64,000 nucleotides of DNA from an uncultured Verrucomicrobiales bacterium (GTDB lineage Bacteria > Verrucomicrobiota > Verrucomicrobiia > Verrucomicrobiales > Akkermansiaceae), in NCBI GenBank assembly GCA_937901085.1, contig CALCHQ010000103.1:1-64000 (forward strand). The letters are read 5' to 3'. The notes under the pieces were generated by a model that searched no databases, was not told the DNA's origin, and saw nothing but the letters and a program-made list of their open reading frames with translations. This document shows positions 50,937 through 58,797 of this stretch, piece by piece. How positions within the stretch are numbered: the first letter of the stretch is position 1; the number at the start of each line of letters is the position of its first letter. The position numbers and the translations under genes are program-made.

Positions 50937-51818
50937 TTAGCTGTTAATTGGCTTTCCGTGTTTTTCAGAGACAGCTTGTAAGAAATGTAAAAAACGTGTG
51001 CTTAAGTTTTTTCGTCTCCTATCAATTTCAGGGCGTGGTGTATATGCATGCCACTTTTTTCCCTCGTCATTTTTGTCTTCGCTCCTATATGCTGCGTATG
51101 TGTTTGTGTCGACATCATAGGCCCACAGCTGATTCTTTTCCTCTCCTACAGCTACTTGTAACATGTGTGCCGCCATTTCTCGGGTGCTTTCGAGACTTGA
51201 GATATAGCCATCAGGCAGGTTGTGTTTGTCGTTGTGGCAATATTCTCGTTGTGGATGACGGCTTTCTTTTAGTTTTACTGTTACTTCAACCGCATACATG
51301 GGGGTGAGAGGAAGTTTAATTGCTTCACTGTGAGTTTCCCCTGCTATCTGACAATGTAAGTGCTTAGCCGAGATTGCTGACATATTTATAAGTAACGGTT
51401 TAGGCGTGATGTCCCTTTTCGCTCTACAGACAGCCTCTGACAATATGTCATTTTTCAGAACGACTCGATTAGCATAGACACGGATAGAATCTTCGCTAAC
51501 TCTTTCATCTTTCCAATTTATTGCTTTTAAATTGCTAGTGTGTGCCAACAAGTCCATAAGTAAGTCAGTCTCGACTTGAGGAAAATCTCCTCTAAAATTG
51601 CTAACAATGTCCGATAAGGCTGTTAGAATATCGCTATCGTAATATGTTTTCAGATCTCTTTCAGCAATTACGTATTTCTCGAATAATTCTAATTCAGCAA
51701 TTTGATTATTGAAGACCTCATTTATGCCTTCAAGGTTGTGATATAAACATCCGCATTCACGCCCTGCTTTATCATCTGTGCGAACATCAGGGAGCAGTAT
51801 GAATAAATGAACAGCCAT
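50937..51818 (-). CDS. Unknown third protein of the DUF262/DUF3696 operon
   Basis: 293 residues; the start is 2 bp after the ATPase stop. No transmembrane segment. It begins MAVHLFILLPDVRTDDKAG; the middle contains DSDILTALSDIVSNFRGDFP and VYANRVVLKNDIL, the C-terminus a basic helical end (EIDRRRKNLSTRFLHFLQAV). I do not recognise a catalytic motif. In DUF262/DUF3696 defence operons a third gene usually supplies the effector, so this is a candidate effector. It is also possible that it regulates the ATPase. Confidence 0.68.
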   Translation of the reverse strand: MAVHLFILLPDVRTDDKAGRECGCLYHNLEGINEVFNNQIAELELFEKYVIAERDLKTYYDSDILTALSDIVSNFRGDFPQVETDLLMDLLAHTSNLKAINWKDERVSEDSIRVYANRVVLKNDILSEAVCRAKRDITPKPLLINMSAISAKHLHCQIAGETHSEAIKLPLTPMYAVEVTVKLKESRHPQREYCHNDKHNLPDGYISSLESTREMAAHMLQVAVGEEKNQLWAYDVDTNTYAAYRSEDKNDEGKKWHAYTPRPEIDRRRKNLSTRFLHFLQAVSEKHGKPINS

Positions 51819-51820
51819 GG

Positions 51821-52930
51821 TTATAACAAAGCTCTAAGGTCGCTTCTGTACTGATCGAAAAAGTTTTTTCTTGGAGCCAAAATTCGCCCTTTTTCTGTAA
51901 CTTGCATGTCGAAAACTTCGGGTGTTTCGGCCTCTTCTTCTTTATCAAAGAAGAGGACTGAGACATATTCTGGAGATATAACGTTTTGCTTCACGTTTCG
52001 CAAGAGTCCATTAACTATATGATCACTGTGAGTTTCCAGTATCACTTGAATCCCATTCGCTGCGGCAAGGGCACACAAGTCCATTAGACGAGCTTGTCCA
52101 GCGGGATGAACATGTGCTTCTGGTGTTTCCACGATTACCACGTCTCCTGGTGATGAAGATAAAATGGCAGTAATTAAGGGTAATGCATAGGTGATACCAT
52201 AGCCTACATTGCTAGCATTTGCTGATTCGGTTGGATTACCGATTGATTGCGCAGGAATATAGCGAATTTGGTAATTTGGTCCAAATGTGACTATCCGCAT
52301 ATCTAAATCAGGAGATATAACTTTCAGCCAGGCGTTTACTTGATCATCCAAACGTTCAGATTCAGTAGCGGGGTTTTTCAAAGCCGATACTGAAACAGGC
52401 TCCTTACCGTGCTGCTGCAAAAAATGGGCCGTAGCTCGTCCATCGCCATTTCCGACAGAAAGAGATCTTATTTCGAGTGCTTCTGTTGCATCAGGATAGC
52501 TTTGCATATCACCCATTCGGTAAGTGGAAAGATATTGAATGTGTGGCAATTGTTTTTCAGCCGGTAGCTCATAATCCATTTTGTAACCTGAAATATAAGT
52601 GCCGTTGGGTGAAACTCCCTGTGAGTCATGCAAGCGAAAATGGCGATTGCATATTGACCAGATATCACCAGCAATATTCAATGTAATGGAAAATTCGTAA
52701 CTGCCGTTGTGCCAAGGTACGATGTCCTTTAAGGAACCTAAGCGGATAAAACGATTATTGAGACGAAAATTCCTTCCTTGTTCTTCAAAAGTAGACCACG
52801 CCAATAATAAAGCTTGTAAAAAAGAAGATTTCCCTCGTCCATTCATCCCCGTTAATAGAGTGAGAGGCTTTAGCTTTTGGTCAATCGTTTCGAAAAGCTT
52901 GAAGTTTTTTATTGTTATCTTTTTAATCAT
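51821..52930 (-). CDS. SMC/RecF-type ATPase with DUF3696
   Basis: 369 residues; the ATG overlaps the upstream stop (ATGA). The N-terminal ABC-like ATPase starts MIKKITIKNFKLF with Walker A TGMNGRGKSSFLQA. The C-terminal half has NVGYGITYALPLI (signature-like), Walker B VIVETPEAHVHP, and the switch histidine ETHSDHIVNGLLRNV, followed by the DUF3696 tail. These OLD-like ATPases are the sensor or motor part of several antiphage systems (for example Septu and Gabija relatives). The partner on one side is DUF262, on the other an unknown protein. Confidence 0.88.
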   Translation of the reverse strand: MIKKITIKNFKLFETIDQKLKPLTLLTGMNGRGKSSFLQALLLAWSTFEEQGRNFRLNNRFIRLGSLKDIVPWHNGSYEFSITLNIAGDIWSICNRHFRLHDSQGVSPNGTYISGYKMDYELPAEKQLPHIQYLSTYRMGDMQSYPDATEALEIRSLSVGNGDGRATAHFLQQHGKEPVSVSALKNPATESERLDDQVNAWLKVISPDLDMRIVTFGPNYQIRYIPAQSIGNPTESANASNVGYGITYALPLITAILSSSPGDVVIVETPEAHVHPAGQARLMDLCALAAANGIQVILETHSDHIVNGLLRNVKQNVISPEYVSVLFFDKEEEAETPEVFDMQVTEKGRILAPRKNFFDQYRSDLRALL

Positions 52931-54039
52931 AACACACTATTGATAATTTTTTTCATGGTTTCCCAGCGTCTCAATACGGTTGCTTTTCGAGCCGTTCCCG
53001 TTGTTAAGTCTTGTTCGAAAGTATTGGAACTTTGATATTCGCCTTCGAAAGCTTTAATGAAATCTTCAGCGCGATTTTCCAATATTTCTCGTTGTTCTTG
53101 AGTCAAGATTGCTAATTCGATGGTGACAGCATCAAATAATGCTTTTGAAATAGGATTAAGACGAGGCGGTAATGATGGCTTACGGAATGCACGTCCACGG
53201 AAAATTATGTGGGCTGTCTTTAATACTTGTTTGAAAAGTTTTTTTTCAGCGTCCAGTTGCTCTGAAGGGATAGTTTTTAGAATCTCCATACCTGCAAAGA
53301 TGAACTCATTTAATTCGCGATCTCCTTTGTACGGCAACAACCGAAAAGCCAGGTAACGGGAAACTAGCTCTCGATCAGCCATACGCTTGAATTTCGTTGG
53401 AGCTGTGGCTTGAGAAAACTCTGTGCATTCGGCTAATTCTTTTACTGTCTGTGCAGGAATTCCATGCAGGAGTGCATGTCTCATCTCTTGCTCGGTCAAT
53501 ACATAACCGGCAGAGTTAACGCGATTAAACAATATGTACTTAACTATGTTTGGAGTTTGCCTTGTTACAACATTGAGATTAAGAATCAGCATCTCCATGC
53601 GCCACTTATCTCGTGAAGTAAAATCATTATAGGTGGCACCTTCATATTGTTTCATGAATTCAAGTCCGCTTAGTTTCAGCGTTTTATCAACGAAAAATTC
53701 TTGAAAGGCACATAAACGCTGCAATCCATCTATCACTTCCCATTCATAATCAGATTCTGACCGCTCACTGAAGAAGAATGAAGGCAATGGTAAACCCAGC
53801 AGCACAGATTCTATGAGCCGGCTTTTCTCCACCTTTTTCCATAACCCTGCTTCTCGCTGATACTCTGTATCAAAGATAATTTGTTTTTCACGCAGCATTC
53901 CGAGCAAGGTGCCTAGATTAACGCTTCGCTGTTCCACTCGAATTTTTGAAGGGTCATAGGAATTTTGAGCTTCGATGAAACCCTCATCTTCTTTTTCAAA
54001 AACGAGCTCCATCTGAGGTTGTTGTTCACTATCTTCCAT
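52927..54039 (-). CDS. DUF262 (GmrS/ParB-like) protein
   Basis: 370 residues from the ATG at 54039 (MEDSEQQPQ). An in-frame ATG at 54048 lies at or before the expected transcription start and is rejected. The DUF262 domain shows FDTEYQREAGLWKK, then LLGLPLPSFFFSER and WEVIDGLQRLCAFQEFF; the DGxQR element is the conserved nucleotide-binding or nuclease motif. DUF262 occurs in the GmrSD restriction enzyme and in multi-gene antiphage systems. First gene of the operon. Confidence 0.88.
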   Translation of the reverse strand: MEDSEQQPQMELVFEKEDEGFIEAQNSYDPSKIRVEQRSVNLGTLLGMLREKQIIFDTEYQREAGLWKKVEKSRLIESVLLGLPLPSFFFSERSESDYEWEVIDGLQRLCAFQEFFVDKTLKLSGLEFMKQYEGATYNDFTSRDKWRMEMLILNLNVVTRQTPNIVKYILFNRVNSAGYVLTEQEMRHALLHGIPAQTVKELAECTEFSQATAPTKFKRMADRELVSRYLAFRLLPYKGDRELNEFIFAGMEILKTIPSEQLDAEKKLFKQVLKTAHIIFRGRAFRKPSLPPRLNPISKALFDAVTIELAILTQEQREILENRAEDFIKAFEGEYQSSNTFEQDLTTGTARKATVLRRWETMKKIINSVL

Positions 54040-54049
54040 CTTAGACACT

Positions 54050-54078
54050 AGAATACCAGAACTTTTAAATCATTGCAA
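54050..54078 (-). promoter_or_regulatory. Promoter of the DUF262 operon
   Basis: TTGCAA (54073-54078), 17 bp, TATTCT with extended TGG (54050-54055) on the minus strand, ending 11 bp before the ATG at 54039. The 54079-54378 stretch upstream holds no gene I can support. Confidence 0.6.
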
Positions 54079-54378
54079 GCTAAACAAAACGATTTAAATG
54101 TCCTCCGGATTCTCAATTGGCAGCGCAAGCTTTTTCTGTAAAATCTTTGTCATTGGTGCAATGTTCGTTTGCGGTTTAGATTAAACAGCAGGATTCTGAG
54201 ACTGGGACGAGTATTCCTTCAACGCCTCAGACACTTGTTGAAAAGAGCAACGGAAATATCTATGCAAAGGATACGAACGATGGGTAAGCAGTTCTGGTCT
54301 TGTATGCGTAAATTACATCTAAAATGCAGCAATGCGCCATATAACATATTATATATAAGCACTTTATGCGCCACATTT

Positions 54379-54595
54379 TTTTCGACTCCCATTGACGACC
54401 CTTGAACAACAAATAAGCCCCGTACCTGACAAGGTGCGGGGCTTTTTGTACATTAGCGTGGCCGGATTCGAACACTCGATAACCGCAGGTTGGAGTGGGC
54501 GGCGAATGCCAGTGGCATGAGCCGACCCTGCGCCGCCGGGACACCTCCCGGCGGGTAGCCCGTCAGGACCGCGGGGCGTGGGTAGAATCCCATCG
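54379..54595. repeat. Structured repeat element, right copy
   Basis: Second copy of the element at 45824-46055, in the same orientation: TTCGACTCCCATTGACGACC, terminator hairpin AAGCCCCGTACC-tgacaa-GGTGCGGGGCTT with T-run (54415-54447), TTAGCGTGGCCGGATTCGAA, hairpin block, ending AATCCCATCG. It also serves as the likely terminator for the minus-strand ABC operon. A third, partial start (TTCGACTCCCGTTGACGAC) lies at 50529. Confidence 0.7.
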
Positions 54596-54696
54596 TTCGG
54601 ATTCCGGGCAAGTGGCAAGCCTTTCACCGATGAAGAATACACAGCCTCGATGCTGAGGAGAAGGATCGGCTTGATATAAATCTCAGGTGGTTTTCA

Positions 54697-55380
54697 TTAC
54701 TTCTCGCGGAGTTTGCCGTCTTCCATGATGAAGATGCGGTCAAATACATCGATGGCGCGGTGGTCATGAGTTACGACAAGTACGGCTGTGTTGTGTGAAT
54801 GTGCTACGTTCTTGAGAAGCTCCATTACTTTGCGACCCATGTGGCTATCGAGCGCAGCTGTAGGCTCATCTGCCAGCAGAAGGCTGGGCTTATTGGCCAA
54901 GGCTCTGGCTATAGCAACGCGCTGCTGCTGGCCACCGGAAAGCTGGCTGGGCAGAAAGTTCTTTCGCGCTCCTAGTTCAAAATGCTCCAGCAGCTCATCC
55001 GCCGCCTGTTTTGATTCTTTAGAGGATGAGTCATTGACCTCTAGGGCGATGCGGATGTTCTCCCCGGCGGTGAGGAAAGGGAGGAGGTTGGCTTTCTGGA
55101 AGACGAAGCCGATGTTGTTGCGGCGGAAATCGCGCACATTCACCCGGTAGTCATCATCAAAGACGGTTTCGCCACCAATGATGATTCGCCCGGAATCCGG
55201 AGACTGGATAAGGCCCAGGGCGGTCAGCAGGGTGGATTTTCCTGCGCCCGAGGGACCGAGCAGCGCCACGATTTCCCCGGCATGCATGGAGAATGACACA
55301 TGATCCAGCGCATGCACTGCCGTTTCTCCGGCACCATAGGTTTTGCACAGATTTTCTGCTGAAAGGGCGACAGGTTTCAT
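54697..55380 (-). CDS. ABC exporter ATPase (MacB/LolD type)
   Basis: 227 residues. Walker A LLGPSGAGKSTLLTALG, signature QLSGGQQQRVAIARALA, Walker B LLLADEPTAALD and switch VVTHDHRAI. The N-terminus (ALSAENLCKTYGAGETAVHAL) is typical of the ATPases paired with FtsX-type permeases. It powers the permease encoded upstream. Last gene of the three-gene export operon; it overlaps the permease gene by 4 bp. Confidence 0.93.
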   Translation of the reverse strand: MKPVALSAENLCKTYGAGETAVHALDHVSFSMHAGEIVALLGPSGAGKSTLLTALGLIQSPDSGRIIIGGETVFDDDYRVNVRDFRRNNIGFVFQKANLLPFLTAGENIRIALEVNDSSSKESKQAADELLEHFELGARKNFLPSQLSGGQQQRVAIARALANKPSLLLADEPTAALDSHMGRKVMELLKNVAHSHNTAVLVVTHDHRAIDVFDRIFIMEDGKLREK

Positions 55381-56582
55381 GAGAGTATTTCTCCTGCATT
55401 GGTTTTCATTGCCTTGATGATGCCCGCACCACTAGCCAGCACGGAGAGGCCGACAACGATGCCGAATAACACCCACAAATCAAAACTGACCAGCACCACA
55501 CGGCGCGGGAAGAAAGGATAGACCCACTCACCGCAGAACCGCGCCATACCAAAGGCCAGCACGCCGATAAGCAGCGATTGCTGCAGAATCATGTTAATAA
55601 TGACACCGTTGCGCGCTCCAATGAGTTTGAGCATGGCAATATCGTGCAGCTTATCCAGCGTGAGAGTGTAGAGGATAAGTGTCATGACCACCGTGGAAAC
55701 GATGATGAGGATGGTACGGAATAGCAGAAGCTGTTTGCGGGAGCGAGCCACAAAGCCGCTCAGCATGATTTCGCGCTGTTCATCTGCTGTATAGGCTGTC
55801 ACATCCGGTATAGAACGGAGCTTTTCCAGCACCGCCTCAATACTGTGTCCGGGGAGCACCTTCACCAGCACAGCGCTTATCTGCCTGCCGGGCAAGGCTG
55901 CGGGACGGCTGGTTGCGCTCATCAGGATATCCGCGTGATCCACCGAGGTATTCCCCTGCGGCTGGGAATCGAAACGCTGCAAGCGCGCGTGGCGTTCCAG
56001 ACGTATGGTTTCCGCAGGTGTGTCGGATTGCACCGCCATGGCATCATTCAGCGGCAGGAATACCATCGCATCGCCAGAGGGCGAATTCATGCGCCCGGTG
56101 ATACCGACCACCGTGTAGACATCCTTGCCCAGTTTCAGAGTGGAGCCCAGCGGCAACTTGGCAGATTTATCGGCCAGCATTTCGAAATGACCGGCTTGCA
56201 GGGAGCGGCCTTGGATAATGGGAAGCCATGAGCCATCATTTGCCACGCCCTGAATGGTAAGGCGCAGCACGCGGTTGTCCTTGTTGCGCTGCACCGTGTG
56301 AGAGACAAAGGGCTCTGCCGAGGCAACACCCGCCACCGCCTCAATGCGGTATTCCAGATTCCGGGGCAGCTTGGAGACTTCTGCAAACGGGCCCTTGGTA
56401 TCCTTTTGCACCACCCAGACATCTGCTCCGGCGCGATCGATGATAAGCGTGGCTTCCTGAATGAGACCTCGGTAAATGCCACCCATCCCCATCACCACAA
56501 TGAGCAACAGGCTGATGCCGGCGGTAGTCAGCAGGAAACGCCCCAGATTGTGGCGTATGTCCTTGAATGCCAGATTAATCAT
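55377..56582 (-). CDS. ABC exporter permease (FtsX/MacB type)
   Basis: 401 residues. One transmembrane helix at the N-terminus (FLLTTAGISLLLIVVMGMGG), a large periplasmic domain (residues ~40-280), then three helices (LFRTILIIVSTVVMTLILYTL, GVIINMILQQSLLIGVLAFG, FDLWVLFGIVVGLSVLA). The DKLHDIAMLKLIGARNG motif is the FtsX-family coupling segment. With ATPase and adaptor it forms a tripartite efflux or lipid/peptide export system. Confidence 0.92.
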   Translation of the reverse strand: MINLAFKDIRHNLGRFLLTTAGISLLLIVVMGMGGIYRGLIQEATLIIDRAGADVWVVQKDTKGPFAEVSKLPRNLEYRIEAVAGVASAEPFVSHTVQRNKDNRVLRLTIQGVANDGSWLPIIQGRSLQAGHFEMLADKSAKLPLGSTLKLGKDVYTVVGITGRMNSPSGDAMVFLPLNDAMAVQSDTPAETIRLERHARLQRFDSQPQGNTSVDHADILMSATSRPAALPGRQISAVLVKVLPGHSIEAVLEKLRSIPDVTAYTADEQREIMLSGFVARSRKQLLLFRTILIIVSTVVMTLILYTLTLDKLHDIAMLKLIGARNGVIINMILQQSLLIGVLAFGMARFCGEWVYPFFPRRVVLVSFDLWVLFGIVVGLSVLASGAGIIKAMKTNAGEILS

Positions 56583-57724
56583 TGAGCAATGAGGCGGTTG
56601 ACGTGTTCGCGGTGCTTCAAGGGATGCATGATAACACGGTCACTAAGGCTCAGGCCGGAAAGAATCTGCGTCTGCTCGCGGGTCTGCACCCCGATTTTCA
56701 CATCGCGCTCCACAATGCGGCCATCTTCCTCCACCAGAATGAAGGTGCGTTGTTGCTCGCGGCAAATCAGGTTATTGGGGACAGCCAGACAATTCTCCAC
56801 CTTGCCCACATGCAGGAACACTTCCAGTCTCTGTCCAAGTACCCAGTTCTCCGGCAGGGTGTCGGGCGCTATATCCACACGGTATTCACGGGTCTCTCTG
56901 TCGGTTTCGCGGGAGGTGCGGCACACCGTGCCGGTGAACTTCTGCTGCGGCAGAGCTCGAAAAACGATATCAGCCTTCATCCCTGGGCGTATGCTGTCAA
57001 TGGCGGTTTCATCCACCCAAACAGAAGCCCATATCTGGGAAGTATCAACAATATCCATGATGGAAACACCGGGATTAACGATGCTGCCCTGTTCGCGGTT
57101 GCGGCGGATGACAAGTGCGGCAAATGGCGCTTCCAACCGGGTTTCTGACAATTTACTTTTGTAGTACTTTATCTGTGCTTCGTGGCGCGCAATCTCAGCC
57201 TCTACCTCAAGCCTGCGCTTTTCGGTCTGGTTCAGATTGGCCGTGGCCACCTGATACTCCTGGCGGCTTTTATCTAAATCAGTCTGAGAGATGGAGCTTG
57301 TCTGCAGCAGTTTTTCCATGCGAGCATAAGTAACCCGGGTGTATTCCTGAGTAGCCTTTGATGCCTCAATCTCGGCATCACAACGCTGCAACGCCGCACG
57401 AGATATAGCCAAATCTGCCTCTGCCACCGAAAGTTGCTGCATAATATCCTCGGCATTCATCTCCACCAGAAGTGTTCCAGCCGCAACGCTGTCTCCTTGG
57501 TCGGCATAAAGCTGCTGAATCTGTCCCGTTTCATAAGGGCTTATGGAAACGCGAGTTTTGGCCTCCAACGTACCCGTACCAAACACTGTCATTTGGAGTG
57601 TAGCATTCTGCACCGGTTTGCTTTCCGCCTCCACCGGTGAAAATTTCCACATATACACACCACCAGCCAGCAATACCGATAATATGCCCCACTTAATGAT
57701 ACTCCTGAATCGTTTACGTATCAT
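56579..57724 (-). CDS. Periplasmic adaptor (MacA/HlyD family)
   Basis: 381 residues. N-terminal anchor (IIKWGILSVLLAGGVYMW), a barrel-sandwich half (ISPYETGQIQQLYADQGDSVAAGTLLVEM), a coiled-coil hairpin (LAISRAALQRCDAEIEA to EIARHEAQIKYYKSKL), the second lipoyl half (LEAPFAALVIRRNREQGSIV) and a membrane-proximal end. First gene of the operon. It bridges the permease to an outer-membrane channel, which is not encoded here. Start overlaps nothing; promoter at 57750. Confidence 0.92.
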   Translation of the reverse strand: MIRKRFRSIIKWGILSVLLAGGVYMWKFSPVEAESKPVQNATLQMTVFGTGTLEAKTRVSISPYETGQIQQLYADQGDSVAAGTLLVEMNAEDIMQQLSVAEADLAISRAALQRCDAEIEASKATQEYTRVTYARMEKLLQTSSISQTDLDKSRQEYQVATANLNQTEKRRLEVEAEIARHEAQIKYYKSKLSETRLEAPFAALVIRRNREQGSIVNPGVSIMDIVDTSQIWASVWVDETAIDSIRPGMKADIVFRALPQQKFTGTVCRTSRETDRETREYRVDIAPDTLPENWVLGQRLEVFLHVGKVENCLAVPNNLICREQQRTFILVEEDGRIVERDVKIGVQTREQTQILSGLSLSDRVIMHPLKHREHVNRLIAQ

Positions 57725-57749
57725 ATTTCTTTTAAACTATGCGCTGCAT

Positions 57750-57779
57750 AGCATATCAGGCGGTACTGCAGAAGCACAA
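57750..57779 (-). promoter_or_regulatory. Promoter of the ABC export operon
   Basis: TTGTGC (57774-57779), 18 bp, TATGCT (57750-57755) on the minus strand, 26 bp before the ATG at 57724. Confidence 0.5.
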
Positions 57780-57835
57780 CAAAAAAATGTAAAATGTGCT
57801 CATTTTCTACTATATAGCCGCTACCTGCTGGCCTT

Positions 57836-58093
57836 TTACAGCTCGTTTCCACACGTTCCACCTGCTGCGCGGATGATTTCTATATATTCTTGGCCGATGT
57901 ATCCTCGTCTCAACGCTGCCTCGAGAATGGTGCCCCCCCAGCGATTTACTTTGTTGATATCAACGCCTGATTGCGCCAGAAGTAGTTTTATGATATCTGA
58001 TGCTCTCCATGTTCTGACGGCAGGACCTGTGGCATTCCCTGCCCCCTGGGATGGCTCCAGTCGCACGATGTTGACGAGTGCGTCTACACTCAA
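57836..58093 (-). pseudogene. Ankyrin-repeat remnant
   Basis: 85 residues from a TTG, with a stop four codons upstream. ASDIIKLLLAQSGVDINKVN followed by RWGGTILEAALRRGYIGQEY and IEIIRAAGG is about one and a half ankyrin repeats. No signal peptide, ribosome site or proper start. It is probably the end of a lost ankyrin gene between the export operon and the division cluster. Confidence 0.55.
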
Positions 58094-58174
58094 TCGTAGT
58101 TCTCATGTGGTAGAAGATCCCGGCACCCGTCGCAGACGCCGCTGAACCCGCCTCGCACAAGCATTCTTCCACGA

Positions 58175-58206
58175 GCCGCTGCCCTTCTCCGGGCGGCGGC
58201 TTTTTC
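58175..58206 (+). terminator. Rho-independent terminator before the dcw cluster
   Basis: GCCGCTGCCC, loop ttctcc, GGGCGGCGGC and five T residues. The 58094-58174 stretch holds no gene. It separates the accessory region from the division cluster. Confidence 0.8.
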
Positions 58207-58269
58207 ATTGCCCCGCCCACCCCTGAAAAAGCAGGACGAAAAAAATTGCAGGGAATGCACAATTTATGA

Positions 58270-58298
58270 TTGACTTTTCAGGTGTATTGGAGTGTACT
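58270..58298 (+). promoter_or_regulatory. mraZ promoter region with 10-bp repeats
   Basis: TTGACT, 17 bp, TGTACT. Within it GTGTATTGGA and GTGTACTGGT repeat with a 10-bp period. MraZ proteins bind closely spaced repeats in their own promoter, so these may be its boxes, although the usual TGGG core is not intact. Confidence 0.45.
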
Positions 58299-58326
58299 GG
58301 TGGTGCAGGCAAGTGTACCAAAAAGC

Positions 58327-58797
58327 ATGAATAGTGTTTCCACAGTTATGTTCACGGGCAACGTGACGCACAAGCTCGACCCGAAGAGCCGCGTCGCGAT
58401 TCCGGCGGGCTGGCGCGACGCGCAGGGCGCGACGCTGTGGATGATAGACTCTCAGAATGAGGGATATCCGACACTTAAATGCTACACCAGGGAAAGCTTT
58501 GCAGAGATGGTGAGCGGGATACGGGCGCATGCAGAAGCCCGTGGATTTGACCCGGCTGCCGTCAACCGCTACCTGGGTACCATCATCGGCCTGAGCTTTG
58601 AAGCCGAGGTGAGCAGCCAGGGTAAACTACTCATACCCAAGGCACAGCGCGAACGCCTCAAACTGGCGGACAACGCGACCATTGTCGGTCGCGGGACGTA
58701 TTTCGAAATCTGGGCACCGGCTGATTTTGAGGCCACAAAAGCACCCGATGCCCTGGCGAAACTGGAACTCGACAAGATATTCGGCATACTCACATGA
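58327..58797 (+). CDS. mraZ: MraZ, transcriptional regulator of the dcw cluster
   Basis: 156 residues from the ATG at 58327. Two AbrB-like swapped-hairpin halves: FTGNVTHKLDPKSRVAIPAGWRD and FEAEVSSQGKLLIPKAQRERLKL, each with the MraZ signature (D-x-KGRxxIP-like; here KSRVAIP and QGKLLIP). First gene of the division cluster, overlapping rsmH by 4 bp. It represses or tunes its own operon in other bacteria. Slightly longer N-terminus than E. coli MraZ. Confidence 0.93.
   Translation: MNSVSTVMFTGNVTHKLDPKSRVAIPAGWRDAQGATLWMIDSQNEGYPTLKCYTRESFAEMVSGIRAHAEARGFDPAAVNRYLGTIIGLSFEAEVSSQGKLLIPKAQRERLKLADNATIVGRGTYFEIWAPADFEATKAPDALAKLELDKIFGILT

Noticed and set aside
54169..54405. 78-codon plus-strand ORF rich in Arg and Leu
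   Set aside because: No ribosome site or domain, and it runs into the repeat element. The region between the DUF262 promoter and the repeat appears non-coding.
57543..58145. 200-codon plus-strand ORF
   Set aside because: It starts inside the adaptor gene on the other strand and has no domain; the ankyrin-like reading on the minus strand explains the only recognisable sequence.
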